Shown here: positions 8,357 to 17,090 of the stretch, one piece after another
How the letters are laid out: every line of letters begins with the position of its first letter
Numbering within the stretch: position 1 is the stretch's first letter
DNA from: Roseiarcus sp963794655
Lineage (GTDB): Bacteria; Pseudomonadota; Alphaproteobacteria; Rhizobiales; Beijerinckiaceae
Length of the DNA: 64,000 nucleotides
Direction: 5' to 3'
Assembly (NCBI GenBank): GCA_963794655.1
Contig: CAWCEV010000008.1
Location: forward strand, 496,001-560,000
Notes under the pieces: generated by a model
The model's database searches: none
Seen by the model: only the letters and a program-made list of their open reading frames with translations
What the model was told of the DNA's origin: nothing
Made by a program: the position numbers and the translations under genes

Positions 8357-9784
8357 ATGATTCTGCGGTCCGTTGTCTTTCTTGCCGCCGCCCTTTTCTC
8401 AGGGTCGGCGCTTGCTGCCTCCCGTCAGGAAAACCTGGCCGACCCGGTCGTCGGCGTCGAGGACGCGGTCCTCACCGATGCGCCCAACGTTCCTCCCCCC
8501 ATCCACCGCGATCATGCGACCAAGGTCGTGGTGCATCTTGAGGTCAAGGAAGTCGAGGGGCGGCTCGCCGACGCCGTCCGCTACACCTTCTGGACCTTTG
8601 GCGGGCACGTGCCCGGCAAGTTCATCCGCATCCGCGAAGGCGACGAAGTCGAGTTCCATCTCGACAACCATCCCAACAACAAGAATCCGCACAACATCGA
8701 CCTGCACGCGGTCAACGGTCCCGGCGGCGGCGCGGCGGCCTCGCTGACCGCCCCCGGCCATAGTTCGGTGTTCTCGTTCAAGGCGCTCAATCCGGGATTG
8801 TTCGTCTATCATTGCGCGACCGCCCCGGTCGCCATGCACATCGCCAACGGCATGTACGGGATGATTCTGGTCGAGCCGAAGGAAGGCCTGCCGAAAGTCG
8901 ACCACGAATATTACATCGTGCAGGGCGACTTCTACACCCAGGGCAAGAACGGCGACCAGGGCCTGCAGCCGTTCAGCATGGCCAAGGTCATCGACGAGAA
9001 ACCTGAGTATGTCGTCTTCAATGGGTCGGTCGGTTCGACGGTCGGCGACCAGGCGCTGACGGCCAAGGTCGGCGAGACGGTGCGGCTGTTCGTCGGCGAC
9101 GCCGGACCGAACCTGGTCTCGTCGTTTCACGTCATCGGCCAGATTTTCGATTCGGTCTGGCCGGAGGGCAACCTCGCCGCGCCGGCGCATAACGTTCAGA
9201 CGACGGCGATTCCGGCCGGCGGCTCCGCGATCGTGCAGTTTCAGATGAGCGTGCCCGGCACCTTCATCATCGTCGACCATTCGATCGAGCGGGCCTTCAA
9301 CCGCGGCGCGCTGGCGCAGCTCAAGGTGACCGGGCCGGAGGACAAGCTTGTCTATTCCGGCAAGCAGTTCGATCTCGTCTACCAGCCTGAGGGAACGGGC
9401 ATTCGCGTCGCCGGCCAAGGCGGCGTTCCGGCGCCGGCGGCGCACACCAAACAGGAGCGCATCGAGCTCGGCGCGGCCGTCTTCGCGAACAACTGCCAGG
9501 CATGCCATCAGGCCACCGGCGAGGGCGTGCCGGACGCTTTCCCGCCGCTGGCCAAATCCGACTATCTCAACGCCGACAAGGTCCGCGCGATCAAGACCGT
9601 CACCGGCGGGCTCGAGACGAAACTCACCGTCAATGGCCACGACTTCAACGGCGTGATGCCTGCGTGGAGCCTCTCCGACGAGGACATCGCCGACGTCTTG
9701 ACCTATGTCTACAACACCTGGGGCAACTCCGGCCTTGATGTCGCTCCCGAGGAGGTCCGGGCCTATCGAGTGCAGGCGAATTAG
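8357..9784 (+). CDS. nirK: Copper nitrite reductase with C-terminal cytochrome c domain
   Basis: This 475-residue periplasmic enzyme reduces nitrite to nitric oxide. Residues 1-21 form a signal peptide. Two cupredoxin domains follow (about 50-195 and 200-330). Type 1 copper ligands are H112, C153, H161 and M166; type 2 ligands are H117, H152 and H308; the proton-relay residues D115 and H258 are also present. The C-to-H spacing of eight residues in the HCATAPVAMH motif marks the class II form. Residues about 365-462 form a fused class I cytochrome c with CQACH (C380, C383, H384) and a probable Met434 ligand, as in the haem-tethered enzyme of Ralstonia pickettii. The ATG at 8357 is nine bases after GGGAGGA; the ATG at 8348 overlaps that site. 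nirV follows at once. Confidence 0.96.
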   Translation: MILRSVVFLAAALFSGSALAASRQENLADPVVGVEDAVLTDAPNVPPPIHRDHATKVVVHLEVKEVEGRLADAVRYTFWTFGGHVPGKFIRIREGDEVEFHLDNHPNNKNPHNIDLHAVNGPGGGAAASLTAPGHSSVFSFKALNPGLFVYHCATAPVAMHIANGMYGMILVEPKEGLPKVDHEYYIVQGDFYTQGKNGDQGLQPFSMAKVIDEKPEYVVFNGSVGSTVGDQALTAKVGETVRLFVGDAGPNLVSSFHVIGQIFDSVWPEGNLAAPAHNVQTTAIPAGGSAIVQFQMSVPGTFIIVDHSIERAFNRGALAQLKVTGPEDKLVYSGKQFDLVYQPEGTGIRVAGQGGVPAPAAHTKQERIELGAAVFANNCQACHQATGEGVPDAFPPLAKSDYLNADKVRAIKTVTGGLETKLTVNGHDFNGVMPAWSLSDEDIADVLTYVYNTWGNSGLDVAPEEVRAYRVQAN

Positions 9785-10585
9785 ATGGCGGGAGGAGCGC
9801 CCGCGATGCTCGCGGCGATTCTTGCCCTCGCCGCTGTCATCCCGCCGGCGTTTGCCGGCGAAGCGGGCGGTCGCGGCCTGACGCTGATGCCGGCGGGGCT
9901 CTACACCCCCTTTCAGCGCGTGAAGCCGGCAAACGTCTCGACGCCCGTTTTGACGGGCACGGCCGTCGGCGCTTTCCGGCTGGAGATCGAGCCGGTGACC
10001 AACGCGGAGTTTCTCGATTTCGTTGTCGCCCATCCCGAGTGGCGCAAGTCGCGGATCAAGCCGCTGTTCACGGATTCGAGATATCTCAAACGCTGGCCGT
10101 CCGACCTCGAACTGGCGGACGCCGAGGCGGGCGCCGAGCCGGTGACCAACGTATCCTGGTTCGCGGCCGAAGCCTTTTGCCGCGCGCATGGCTTTCGCCT
10201 GCCGACGACGGAGCAATGGGAATACGCGCTTGCCGACAATGGGCGAGGCCAAGCGGACGTGCGCGAGCGATCGCTCGAATGGCTGGCCGAGCCGAACCCC
10301 GCTCGCCCGCCCGCGGTCGGCGCCGGTCATCCCAATGGGTTTGGCGTGCGCGACATGGTGGGCCTGATCTGGGAGTGGACGCTCGACTACGACGCATACG
10401 CCACGACCGCGGAATCGCGCGATCCCAACGGCGGCGACAGCGCCGCATTCTGCGGCGGATCGGCGGCCGGCGTCGCAGACCCGACCGACTATCCGGCGTT
10501 CATGCGGTATTCGATGCGCGCCAGCCTCAAGGCAAACTATACCGCCGATAATGTCGGCTTTCGCTGCGCGGGGGGCGCGCCATGA
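9785..10585 (+). CDS. nirV: NirV, formylglycine-generating-enzyme-like protein of the nirK cluster
   Basis: This 266-residue protein has a signal peptide (residues about 8-24) and a SUMF1/FGE-sulfatase-type domain: PVTNAEFLDFV near 72-82, EPVTNVSWFAAEAFCRAHGFRLPTTEQWEYA near 118-148, FGVRDMVGLIWEWT near 187-200 and the end motif NVGFRCAGG. NirV proteins accompany nirK in several alphaproteobacteria, but their biochemical role is not settled. The start codon directly abuts the nirK stop and the end overlaps the SCO gene by four bases, so the three genes are translationally linked. The paired active-site cysteines of true formylglycine-generating enzymes are not recognisable, so sulfatase maturation is unlikely. 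Confidence 0.85.
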   Translation: MAGGAPAMLAAILALAAVIPPAFAGEAGGRGLTLMPAGLYTPFQRVKPANVSTPVLTGTAVGAFRLEIEPVTNAEFLDFVVAHPEWRKSRIKPLFTDSRYLKRWPSDLELADAEAGAEPVTNVSWFAAEAFCRAHGFRLPTTEQWEYALADNGRGQADVRERSLEWLAEPNPARPPAVGAGHPNGFGVRDMVGLIWEWTLDYDAYATTAESRDPNGGDSAAFCGGSAAGVADPTDYPAFMRYSMRASLKANYTADNVGFRCAGGAP

Positions 10586-11166
10586 ATCGCCGCAGCCTGC
10601 TCGCTGCGGCTGCGGTGGCGTGGCTCGCGCTCACGGTCGCGGCGTCGGCCGATCCGGGCAAGCCGACCCGCGCCTCCCTCTACGATCTCGACGAGAAATG
10701 GACGAGTCAGGACGGCGCTAGCGTCGCGCTATCGTCTTTCGCCGGCAAGCTCGTCGTTCTCGCGATGGGATACACGACCTGCAAGGACATATGTCCGGCG
10801 ATCGTGGCCGACATGATGTGGGTCGAGAAGCATTTGCCCCTCGACGCGGCGGGACGAGTCCGTTTCGCGTTCGTCAGTTTCGACTCCGAGGCTGACACGC
10901 CAGAAAGGCTCAGGCTCTACGCCGACGGTCACGGCCTCGATCGTACGCACTGGACCCTTCTCAACGGCGGTGATGACGCGGTGCGCGAGCTTGCGGCCGC
11001 GCTCGACGTTCCGTTCCGCCCGAACGACCAGAATGGCTTCGAGCACGCCGCGGTCATCTCCCTCCTCGACGCCAGGGGCGAAATCGTCTTCCAGCAGCGC
11101 GGCGTCAGGGCGAGCTCGGACGAACTGCTGGCAAGGCTCCGCGCTTTGCTCTCGGCGAGCGATTAG
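10582..11166 (+). CDS. SCO1/SenC-family copper chaperone
   Basis: This 194-residue protein has a signal peptide or membrane anchor (residues 1-23) and a thioredoxin-like fold. The copper site is complete: the CxxxC pair in TCKDICP near residues 65-71 and the distal His in NGFEHAAV near 155. SCO proteins load copper into cytochrome oxidase CuA or, in denitrification clusters, support copper enzymes such as NirK or N2O reductase. Its ATG overlaps the nirV stop (ATGA), which strongly ties it to nitrite reductase here; delivery of copper to NirK is the likely job. Confidence 0.9.
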   Translation: MNRRSLLAAAAVAWLALTVAASADPGKPTRASLYDLDEKWTSQDGASVALSSFAGKLVVLAMGYTTCKDICPAIVADMMWVEKHLPLDAAGRVRFAFVSFDSEADTPERLRLYADGHGLDRTHWTLLNGGDDAVRELAAALDVPFRPNDQNGFEHAAVISLLDARGEIVFQQRGVRASSDELLARLRALLSASD

Positions 11167-11215
11167 CCCCTTCGCAGGCTTCGTCGACTCGCATAGAAGA
11201 TGCCCCCAGACCGGC

Positions 11216-12250
11216 ATGCGCAGCTCCAAACTCATCCATGTCGTCACTTGCCACGCCGAGGGCGAGGTCGGGGACGTGATCGTCGGCGGGGTCCCTGCCC
11301 CGCCCGGCGACACGTTGTGGGAGCAGTCGCGGTTCATCGCCAAGGATGGCGCCCTGCGCAGTTTCGTCCTCAACGAGCCGCGCGGCGGCGTCTTTCGCCA
11401 CGCCAATCTGCTCGTTCCGGCGAAGAACCCGCGGGCGCAGATGGGCTTCATCATCATGGAGCCTGAGGACACGCCGCCGATGTCGGGCTCGAACTCGATC
11501 TGCGTCGCGACCGTGCTGCTGGACGCCGGTATCCTGCCGATGCAGGAGCCCGAGACGCAGCTCACGCTCGAGGCGCCGGGCGGCCTGATCTCCGTCGTCG
11601 CCGAATGCCGCAACGGCAAGGCTGAGCGAATCAGTGTCGAGAATGTGCCCTCGTTCGTCGACCGGCTCGAGGCGCCGCTCGAGGTCGCGGGGCTCGGCGC
11701 GCTCAAAGTCGACATCGCCTATGGCGGCGACAGTTTCGTCATCGTCGATGCGACGGCGCTGGGCTTCGCGATTCGGCCCGACGAGGCGCGCGACCTGGCC
11801 GAGACGGGCATGCGCATCACCGCGGCGGCCAACGAGCAGCTCGGCTTCTCCCATCCCGAGAACGCGCCGTGGGACCACATCTCGTTCTGCCAGTTCGCCG
11901 GACCGCTCAAGCGCGAGGGCGCCGAGCTCAGCGGCCCCAACGCCGTCGCCATCCGCCCCGGCAAGATCGACCGCTCGCCGACCGGAACCGGCTGCTCGGC
12001 CCGCATGGCGACGCTTAGCGCGCGCGGACTGATGGCCGAGGGCGACGTCTACCGCGCCCGCTCGATCATCGGCTCGGAATTCGTCTGCCGCATCGCGCGC
12101 CGCACCGCGGTCGCCGGCCGGGCGGCGATTGTCCCGGTCATTTCCGGCCGGGGATGGATTACCGGCGTCAGCCAGTATATGCTGGACCCGTCCGATCCGT
12201 GGCCTCTCGGCTATCGGATCACAGACACCTGGCCGCGCGTTAAGGGTTAG
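11216..12250 (+). CDS. Proline racemase superfamily protein with substituted catalytic residues
   Basis: This 344-residue protein matches the proline racemase / hydroxyproline epimerase / trans-3-hydroxyproline dehydratase family throughout: VVTCHAEGEVGDVIVGG at the start, LNEPRGG near 53-59, the GSNSICVAT motif near 91-99 and the DRSPTGTGC motif near 252-260. In racemases the two acid-base residues are the Cys of MCGH and the Cys of SPCGTG. Here they are Ser90 and Thr257. Thr at the second site is typical of trans-3-hydroxy-L-proline dehydratases, while Ser at the first is seen in some epimerases, so the activity is unclear. The ATG at 11216 is where family similarity begins; the frame extends upstream into the SCO gene. 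It follows that gene by 49 bases. Confidence 0.85.
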   Translation: MRSSKLIHVVTCHAEGEVGDVIVGGVPAPPGDTLWEQSRFIAKDGALRSFVLNEPRGGVFRHANLLVPAKNPRAQMGFIIMEPEDTPPMSGSNSICVATVLLDAGILPMQEPETQLTLEAPGGLISVVAECRNGKAERISVENVPSFVDRLEAPLEVAGLGALKVDIAYGGDSFVIVDATALGFAIRPDEARDLAETGMRITAAANEQLGFSHPENAPWDHISFCQFAGPLKREGAELSGPNAVAIRPGKIDRSPTGTGCSARMATLSARGLMAEGDVYRARSIIGSEFVCRIARRTAVAGRAAIVPVISGRGWITGVSQYMLDPSDPWPLGYRITDTWPRVKG

Positions 12251-12376
12251 TTTCCCGCGCCGGCGGGCTTCAGGCGGTCTTGCTTGACGCGGAATTGACG
12301 ATGAACTACCGACTTCACGACCTTTTGTCGTTTCCCTGAACGATTTTAGAAGTTCTGCCCGAAGGCTGGCGTAAGA

Positions 12377-14218
12377 ATGGATTCGGACGAGTTCGCATCC
12401 CGGGGACGGGCGGAAGGTCAAGAGGTCGTGAAGCCGACGGACATCTCGGACCCCGAGTATTTCCACAAAGTCGTCGATTGTCAGTGGGCCTGCCCTGCCC
12501 ATACGCCGGTCCCTGAATATATCCGCAAGATCTCGATCGGCGAGTACAACGCCGCCTATATGATCAACTGGAAGTCGAACGTGTTCCCCGGCATTTTGGG
12601 GCGCACCTGCGACCGGCCGTGCGAACCCGCATGCCGCAGGGGAAGGCTCGAGGAGCAGCCGGTCGCGATCTGCCGCCTCAAGCGCGTCGCCGCCGATCAC
12701 AAAGAGGGGATCGCCGCGCTGCTGCCGCCCGCGCCCCGCGAGCGCAACGGCAAGCGCGTCGCCTGCGTCGGCGCCGGGCCGGCGTCGCTGACCGTCGCGC
12801 GTGATCTCGCCGCGATCGGCTACGAAGTCGTGGTGTTCGATTCCGATTCGCGCGCCGGCGGCATGATGCGCAGCCAGATTCCTAAGTTTCGCCTGCCCGA
12901 CGAAGTGATCGACGAGGAGGTCGGCTACGCGCTCTCGAGCGGGGGCGAATTCGTAGCCGAACGGCGCATCGACAGCCTCAAGGGCCTCATGGGCGAAGGC
13001 TACGACGCGATTTTCGTCGGCTGCGGCGCCCCGCGCGGACGCAATCTCGATATCCCCGGACGCGGCCGGGCGCCGGACCACATCCACATCGGCATCGACT
13101 GGCTGTCGAGCGTTTCCTTCGGCCATGTGTCGTCGATCGGCCGGCGGGTCGTCGTGCTCGGCGGCGGCAACACCGCGATGGACTGCTGCCGGACCGCGCG
13201 CCGTCTCGGCGGCGCCGAGGTCAAGGTCGTCGTCCGCTCCGGCTTCGCAGAGATGAAGGCCTCGCCGTGGGAGAAGGAAGACGCGATGCGCGAGGGCGTT
13301 GCGATCCTCAACTTCCACGCCCCCAAGGCGTTCCTGCACGAAGGGGACCGCCTGACCGGCGTCGTGTTCGAGAAGATGGAAGCCAAGAAGGACGAGCGCG
13401 GTCGTCGCCTTCTGGTCCCGACCGGCGAGCCCGACGTTGTGATCGAATGCGACGACGTCCTGATCGCCGTCGGCCAGGAGAACGCGTTTCCCTGGATCGA
13501 AAGCGACATTGGCGTGGCCTTCGGCCGCGACGGCATGCCCGACGTCGACGCGGTCACGTTTCAGTCGAGCCTCAGAAATGTCTTCTTCGGCGGCGACGCC
13601 GCGTTCGGCCCGAAGAACATCATCACCGCCGTCGCCCACGGCCATGAGGCCGCGATCTCGATCGACGCTTTCTGCCAGGGCCAGGATCCGCGGCTGCGGC
13701 CGGATCCGATGACCAATCTCGTCAGCCAGAAAATGGGCATCCACGAGTGGTCCTACGACAATGACATCACCCTCGATCGGCGGTTTCAGGTGCCCCATGT
13801 CGAGAACGCGGTGGCGCTCAGGAACATTCAGACCGAAGTTGAGCTCGGCTTCGATATCGCCCAGGCGGTCGGCGAAGCGCATCGCTGTCTCAACTGCGAC
13901 GTCCAGACCGTGTTTTCCACGCCTTTGTGCATCGAGTGCGACGCCTGCGTCGACGTTTGCCCGATCGACTGCATCTCCTTCGTGCCCAATGCGCCCGAGG
14001 GCGAGCTCAGGCATACGCTGACTGCGCCCGCGCTCAATCTTTCCCAGGCGATCTATGTTTCGGAGCCGGTCAAGACTCACCGGGTCATGGTCAAGGACGA
14101 GGATCTCTGCCTGCATTGCGGGCTCTGCGCCGAGCGCTGCCCGACCGGCGCCTGGGATATGATGAAGTTCACCTTCGAGATGGCCCAAGCCGGACACTCA
14201 TGCCGATCAGCGCCGTAA
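12377..14218 (+). CDS. korC: FAD/NAD(P)-binding Fe-S subunit of a 2-oxoacid oxidoreductase (KorC type)
   Basis: This 613-residue flavoprotein resembles the glutamate synthase small subunit fused to extra Fe-S domains. The N-terminal Fe-S domain carries cysteines at 35, 39, 78, 82 and 86. The FAD motif VGAGPASLTVA is near 131-141, the NAD(P) motif VVLGGGNTAMD in the middle, and two ferredoxin-type 4Fe-4S motifs start at C518 and C578. It precedes korA with a 19-base overlap. The three-gene set matches the KorABC 2-oxoglutarate:NADP+ oxidoreductase described from Azoarcus evansii, in which this subunit passes electrons from the KorAB core to NADP+ (or the reverse). The assignment to 2-oxoglutarate rather than another 2-oxoacid is by context. 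Confidence 0.85.
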   Translation: MDSDEFASRGRAEGQEVVKPTDISDPEYFHKVVDCQWACPAHTPVPEYIRKISIGEYNAAYMINWKSNVFPGILGRTCDRPCEPACRRGRLEEQPVAICRLKRVAADHKEGIAALLPPAPRERNGKRVACVGAGPASLTVARDLAAIGYEVVVFDSDSRAGGMMRSQIPKFRLPDEVIDEEVGYALSSGGEFVAERRIDSLKGLMGEGYDAIFVGCGAPRGRNLDIPGRGRAPDHIHIGIDWLSSVSFGHVSSIGRRVVVLGGGNTAMDCCRTARRLGGAEVKVVVRSGFAEMKASPWEKEDAMREGVAILNFHAPKAFLHEGDRLTGVVFEKMEAKKDERGRRLLVPTGEPDVVIECDDVLIAVGQENAFPWIESDIGVAFGRDGMPDVDAVTFQSSLRNVFFGGDAAFGPKNIITAVAHGHEAAISIDAFCQGQDPRLRPDPMTNLVSQKMGIHEWSYDNDITLDRRFQVPHVENAVALRNIQTEVELGFDIAQAVGEAHRCLNCDVQTVFSTPLCIECDACVDVCPIDCISFVPNAPEGELRHTLTAPALNLSQAIYVSEPVKTHRVMVKDEDLCLHCGLCAERCPTGAWDMMKFTFEMAQAGHSCRSAP

Positions 14219-16035
14219 ACGACTTCGTCATTCGCTTCGCCAACGTCAACGGCTCGGGATCGGCAAGCGCCAATCTCCTGTTTGCACGTTCGATCCTGCG
14301 CATGGGCGTGCCGATTGCGCCGCGCAACATCTTTCCCTCGAACATCCAGGGCCTGCCGACCTGGTATGAAGTGCGGGTCAGCGAAGAAGGGTGGCTTGGC
14401 GCGCGCGGCGGCGCCGACATTCTCGTCGCGATGAACGCCCAGACTTTCGCCCAGGACATCGCGGCGCTCGACGCGGGCGGCTACCTCTTCTACGATTCGT
14501 CCCGGCCGTTGCCGCCTTCGAGCCTGCGCGACGACGTCGTCGTCCTCGGCATGCCGCTGACCGAAATCTGCGCTGCCCGCTACCCGGACCCGAGGCAGCG
14601 CCAGCTCTACAAGAACATCGTCTATGTCGGCGCGCTCGCGGCGCTCCTCGATATTGATCTTGCGGTGATGGAGAAGCTTGCCGCCGAACGCTTCAAGGGC
14701 AAGGACAAGCTGATCGAGGCCAATCAGCGGGCGCTGCGCCTAGGCCATGATGAAGCCAGATCGCGATTCGAATGCCCACTGGGCATTCGCGTCCGCCGCT
14801 CGAACGCGGTCGGCGACCGGATACTCGTCGAGGGCAACTTCGCTGCTGGGCTGGGCGCGGTCTACGGCGGGGCGACGGTCTGCGCGTGGTATCCGATCAC
14901 GCCGTCGACCTCGCTTGCCGAAGCGTTCGAACGCAACTGCGTCCGGTACCGGACCGACAAGGCGACCGGCAAGAAGAACTATGCCATCGTCCAGGCCGAG
15001 GATGAGATCGCGGCGATCGGCGTCGCCGTCGGCGCGGGCTGGAACGGCGCCCGCGCCTTCACCGCGACCTCCGGCCCCGGCATTTCGCTGATGCAGGAAT
15101 TCTTCGGCCTCGCCTATTTCGCCGAGATCCCGGTGGTGGTGTTCGACGTTCAGCGCGGCGGCCCCTCGACGGGCATGCCGACGCGCACGCAGCAGTCGGA
15201 CCTCCTCTCCTGCGCCTTCGCCTCGCACGGCGACACCAAGCATGTTCTGCTCATTCCCGGCGGTCCGAACGAGGCGTTCGAATTCGCCGCGCGCGCTTTC
15301 GACCTCGCCGAGCGGCTGCAGACGGTGGTGTTCGTCATGCTCGATCTCGACATCGGCATGAACTCGCATCTCTGCGCGCCGTTTCAGTGGGACGACGCCC
15401 GCGTCTATGACCGCGGCAAGGTCCTCTCGTTCGAGAAACTGGAGAAGGCGCCGAACTTCGGCCGTTACGACGATATCGACGGCGATGGAATCGCCTACCG
15501 GACGCTTCCCGGCAGCCATCCGACGCGCGGAGCCTATTTCACCCGCGGCACCAGCCGCGACCGCTTCGCGCGCTACACGGAAGAGGGCCTCCCGTACATC
15601 GACAACATGGAGCGTCTGGAGCACAAGTTCGAGACCGCGCGCGACCTCCTGCCGCGGCCGCTGCTCAAGCGGGCGGCGAAGCCGACCCGGATCGGCGTGC
15701 TGTACTATGGTTCGACCGCCGCTCCGATGATCGAAGCCCACAAACTGCTCGAGGACGAAGGCCTCCACGTCGACGTGATGCGCATTCGCGCATTTCCGAT
15801 GACGTCGGAAGTCAAGGAATTCATCGCGAGTCATGACCGGATCTTCGTGGTCGAGCAAAATCGCGACGCGCAGATGCGTACGTTGATCTCGACCGATCTC
15901 GGCGTCGCGACAGACCGCTGGACGCCGATCCTCCACTTCAACGGGATGCCGACGTCCGCCCGCTTCATCTATCGCGAAATCGCGAGCCGCTTGCGCCAAC
16001 CCGCGGCGCCGCAACCGCTCGAGGCCGCCGAATGA
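14200..16035 (+). CDS. korA: 2-oxoacid:acceptor oxidoreductase, fused gamma-alpha subunit
   Basis: This 611-residue subunit joins the gamma domain (residues about 1-180: NVNGSGSASANLLFARSI, then PTWYEVRVSEEGWLGARGG) to the alpha domain (about 200-600), as in 2-oxoglutarate:ferredoxin oxidoreductases. Key alpha motifs are YPITPSTSLAE near 228-238, the EDEIAAIGVAVGAGWNGAR segment, ATSGPGISLMQE and the QRGGPSTGMPTRTQQSD segment that lines the active site. I chose the ATG at 14200, which overlaps the end of korC by 19 bases; the longer frame reads across korC. Its stop overlaps the korB start by four bases, so the three subunits are translationally coupled. Confidence 0.92.
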   Translation: MPISAVNDFVIRFANVNGSGSASANLLFARSILRMGVPIAPRNIFPSNIQGLPTWYEVRVSEEGWLGARGGADILVAMNAQTFAQDIAALDAGGYLFYDSSRPLPPSSLRDDVVVLGMPLTEICAARYPDPRQRQLYKNIVYVGALAALLDIDLAVMEKLAAERFKGKDKLIEANQRALRLGHDEARSRFECPLGIRVRRSNAVGDRILVEGNFAAGLGAVYGGATVCAWYPITPSTSLAEAFERNCVRYRTDKATGKKNYAIVQAEDEIAAIGVAVGAGWNGARAFTATSGPGISLMQEFFGLAYFAEIPVVVFDVQRGGPSTGMPTRTQQSDLLSCAFASHGDTKHVLLIPGGPNEAFEFAARAFDLAERLQTVVFVMLDLDIGMNSHLCAPFQWDDARVYDRGKVLSFEKLEKAPNFGRYDDIDGDGIAYRTLPGSHPTRGAYFTRGTSRDRFARYTEEGLPYIDNMERLEHKFETARDLLPRPLLKRAAKPTRIGVLYYGSTAAPMIEAHKLLEDEGLHVDVMRIRAFPMTSEVKEFIASHDRIFVVEQNRDAQMRTLISTDLGVATDRWTPILHFNGMPTSARFIYREIASRLRQPAAPQPLEAAE

Positions 16036-17087
16036 CCTATCTCGCCAAGCCCAAGTTTCACCACCCGGCGATCGCGGTGAACGCGCTCGGCTTCACCCAC
16101 CGCGACTACGAAGGCTCGATGTCGACGCTCTGCGCGGGCTGCGGGCACGATGCGATCAGCGCCGCTATCATCCATGCCTGTTTCGAACTGAGCCTCCCGC
16201 CGCACCGGGTCGCCAAACTCTCCGGCATCGGCTGCTCCTCGAAGACCCCGACCTATATGCTCGGCCAGAGCCACGGCTTCAATTCGGTGCACGGGCGCAT
16301 GCCTTCGGTCCTGACCGGGGCCAACCTCGCCAATCGCGACCTCATCTACCTCGGCGTCTCCGGCGACGGCGACACGGCGTCGATCGGGCTCGGCCAGTTC
16401 GCCCATGCGATGCGGCGCAGCGTCAACATGGTCTATATCGTCGAAAACAACGGCGTTTACGGACTGACCAAGGGCCAGTTCTCCGCCACCGCCGACCGTG
16501 GCTCGACCAGCAAGAAGGGGGCAGGCGCGCTCGACCAGCCGATCGATCTCGTCGGGATGGCGATCGGGCTCGGCGCGTCCTTCGTCGCCCGCAGCTTTTC
16601 CGGCGACAAGGCGCAGCTCGTGCCGCTGATCAAGGCGGCGTTCGAGCATCGCGGCGCGGCGTTCATCGACGTCATCTCGCCCTGCGTCACGTTCAACAAT
16701 CACGCCGGCTCGACCAAGAGCTTCGACTATGTGCGCGAGCATAATATCGCGGTCAATTCGCTCGACGTCATTCTCGGGCGTGAGCCGATCGAGGTCGATT
16801 ACGCGGAAGGCGCGACCCAGGCGGTCGCGATGCATGACGGCTCGACGATTGTGCTCAGAAAGCTCGACGCCAATCACGACTGCAACGACCGGTCGGCGGC
16901 GCTCGCCACGCTCGAGCGCGCCCGCATCGCGGGCGAGATCGTCACCGGCCTCGTCTACATCAACGAGGAGGCCGACGAGCTGCACGAAGTTCTCGGCACC
17001 ACCGCGCGGCCGCTCAACGAGCTCGGCGAGCGCGAACTCTGCCCGGGATCGAAGGCGCTGGACGCGATCAACGCCTCGCTGAGGTAG
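16032..17087 (+). CDS. korB: 2-oxoacid:acceptor oxidoreductase beta subunit (TPP binding)
   Basis: This 351-residue subunit binds thiamine pyrophosphate and an Fe-S cluster. LCAGCGHDAIS near residues 33-43 holds the cluster cysteines, with a third in GIGCSSKTP near 66-74. The TPP site is the GDGDTASIGLGQFAHA segment near 114-130 followed by VENNGVYGLTKGQ near 141-153. It completes the korCAB operon (ATGA overlap with korA). KorAB normally oxidises 2-oxoglutarate to succinyl-CoA with CoA, or works in reverse in reductive pathways. Confidence 0.93.
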   Translation: MTYLAKPKFHHPAIAVNALGFTHRDYEGSMSTLCAGCGHDAISAAIIHACFELSLPPHRVAKLSGIGCSSKTPTYMLGQSHGFNSVHGRMPSVLTGANLANRDLIYLGVSGDGDTASIGLGQFAHAMRRSVNMVYIVENNGVYGLTKGQFSATADRGSTSKKGAGALDQPIDLVGMAIGLGASFVARSFSGDKAQLVPLIKAAFEHRGAAFIDVISPCVTFNNHAGSTKSFDYVREHNIAVNSLDVILGREPIEVDYAEGATQAVAMHDGSTIVLRKLDANHDCNDRSAALATLERARIAGEIVTGLVYINEEADELHEVLGTTARPLNELGERELCPGSKALDAINASLR

Positions 17088-17090
17088 GCG

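Noticed and set aside
8399..10330. 643-codon minus-strand frame over nirK and nirV
   Set aside because: Antisense to nirK with all copper ligands intact; no recognisable domain.
12251..12376. CCCGC-GCCG-GCGGG hairpin after the proline-racemase-like gene as a terminator
   Set aside because: It lacks a T-run and such short GC hairpins are frequent in this DNA.
11105..14197. 1030-codon minus-strand frame over the proline-racemase-like and korC genes
   Set aside because: It is the antisense shadow of two well-supported genes; its composition (Asp/Arg/Ala repeats) is typical of mirror frames.
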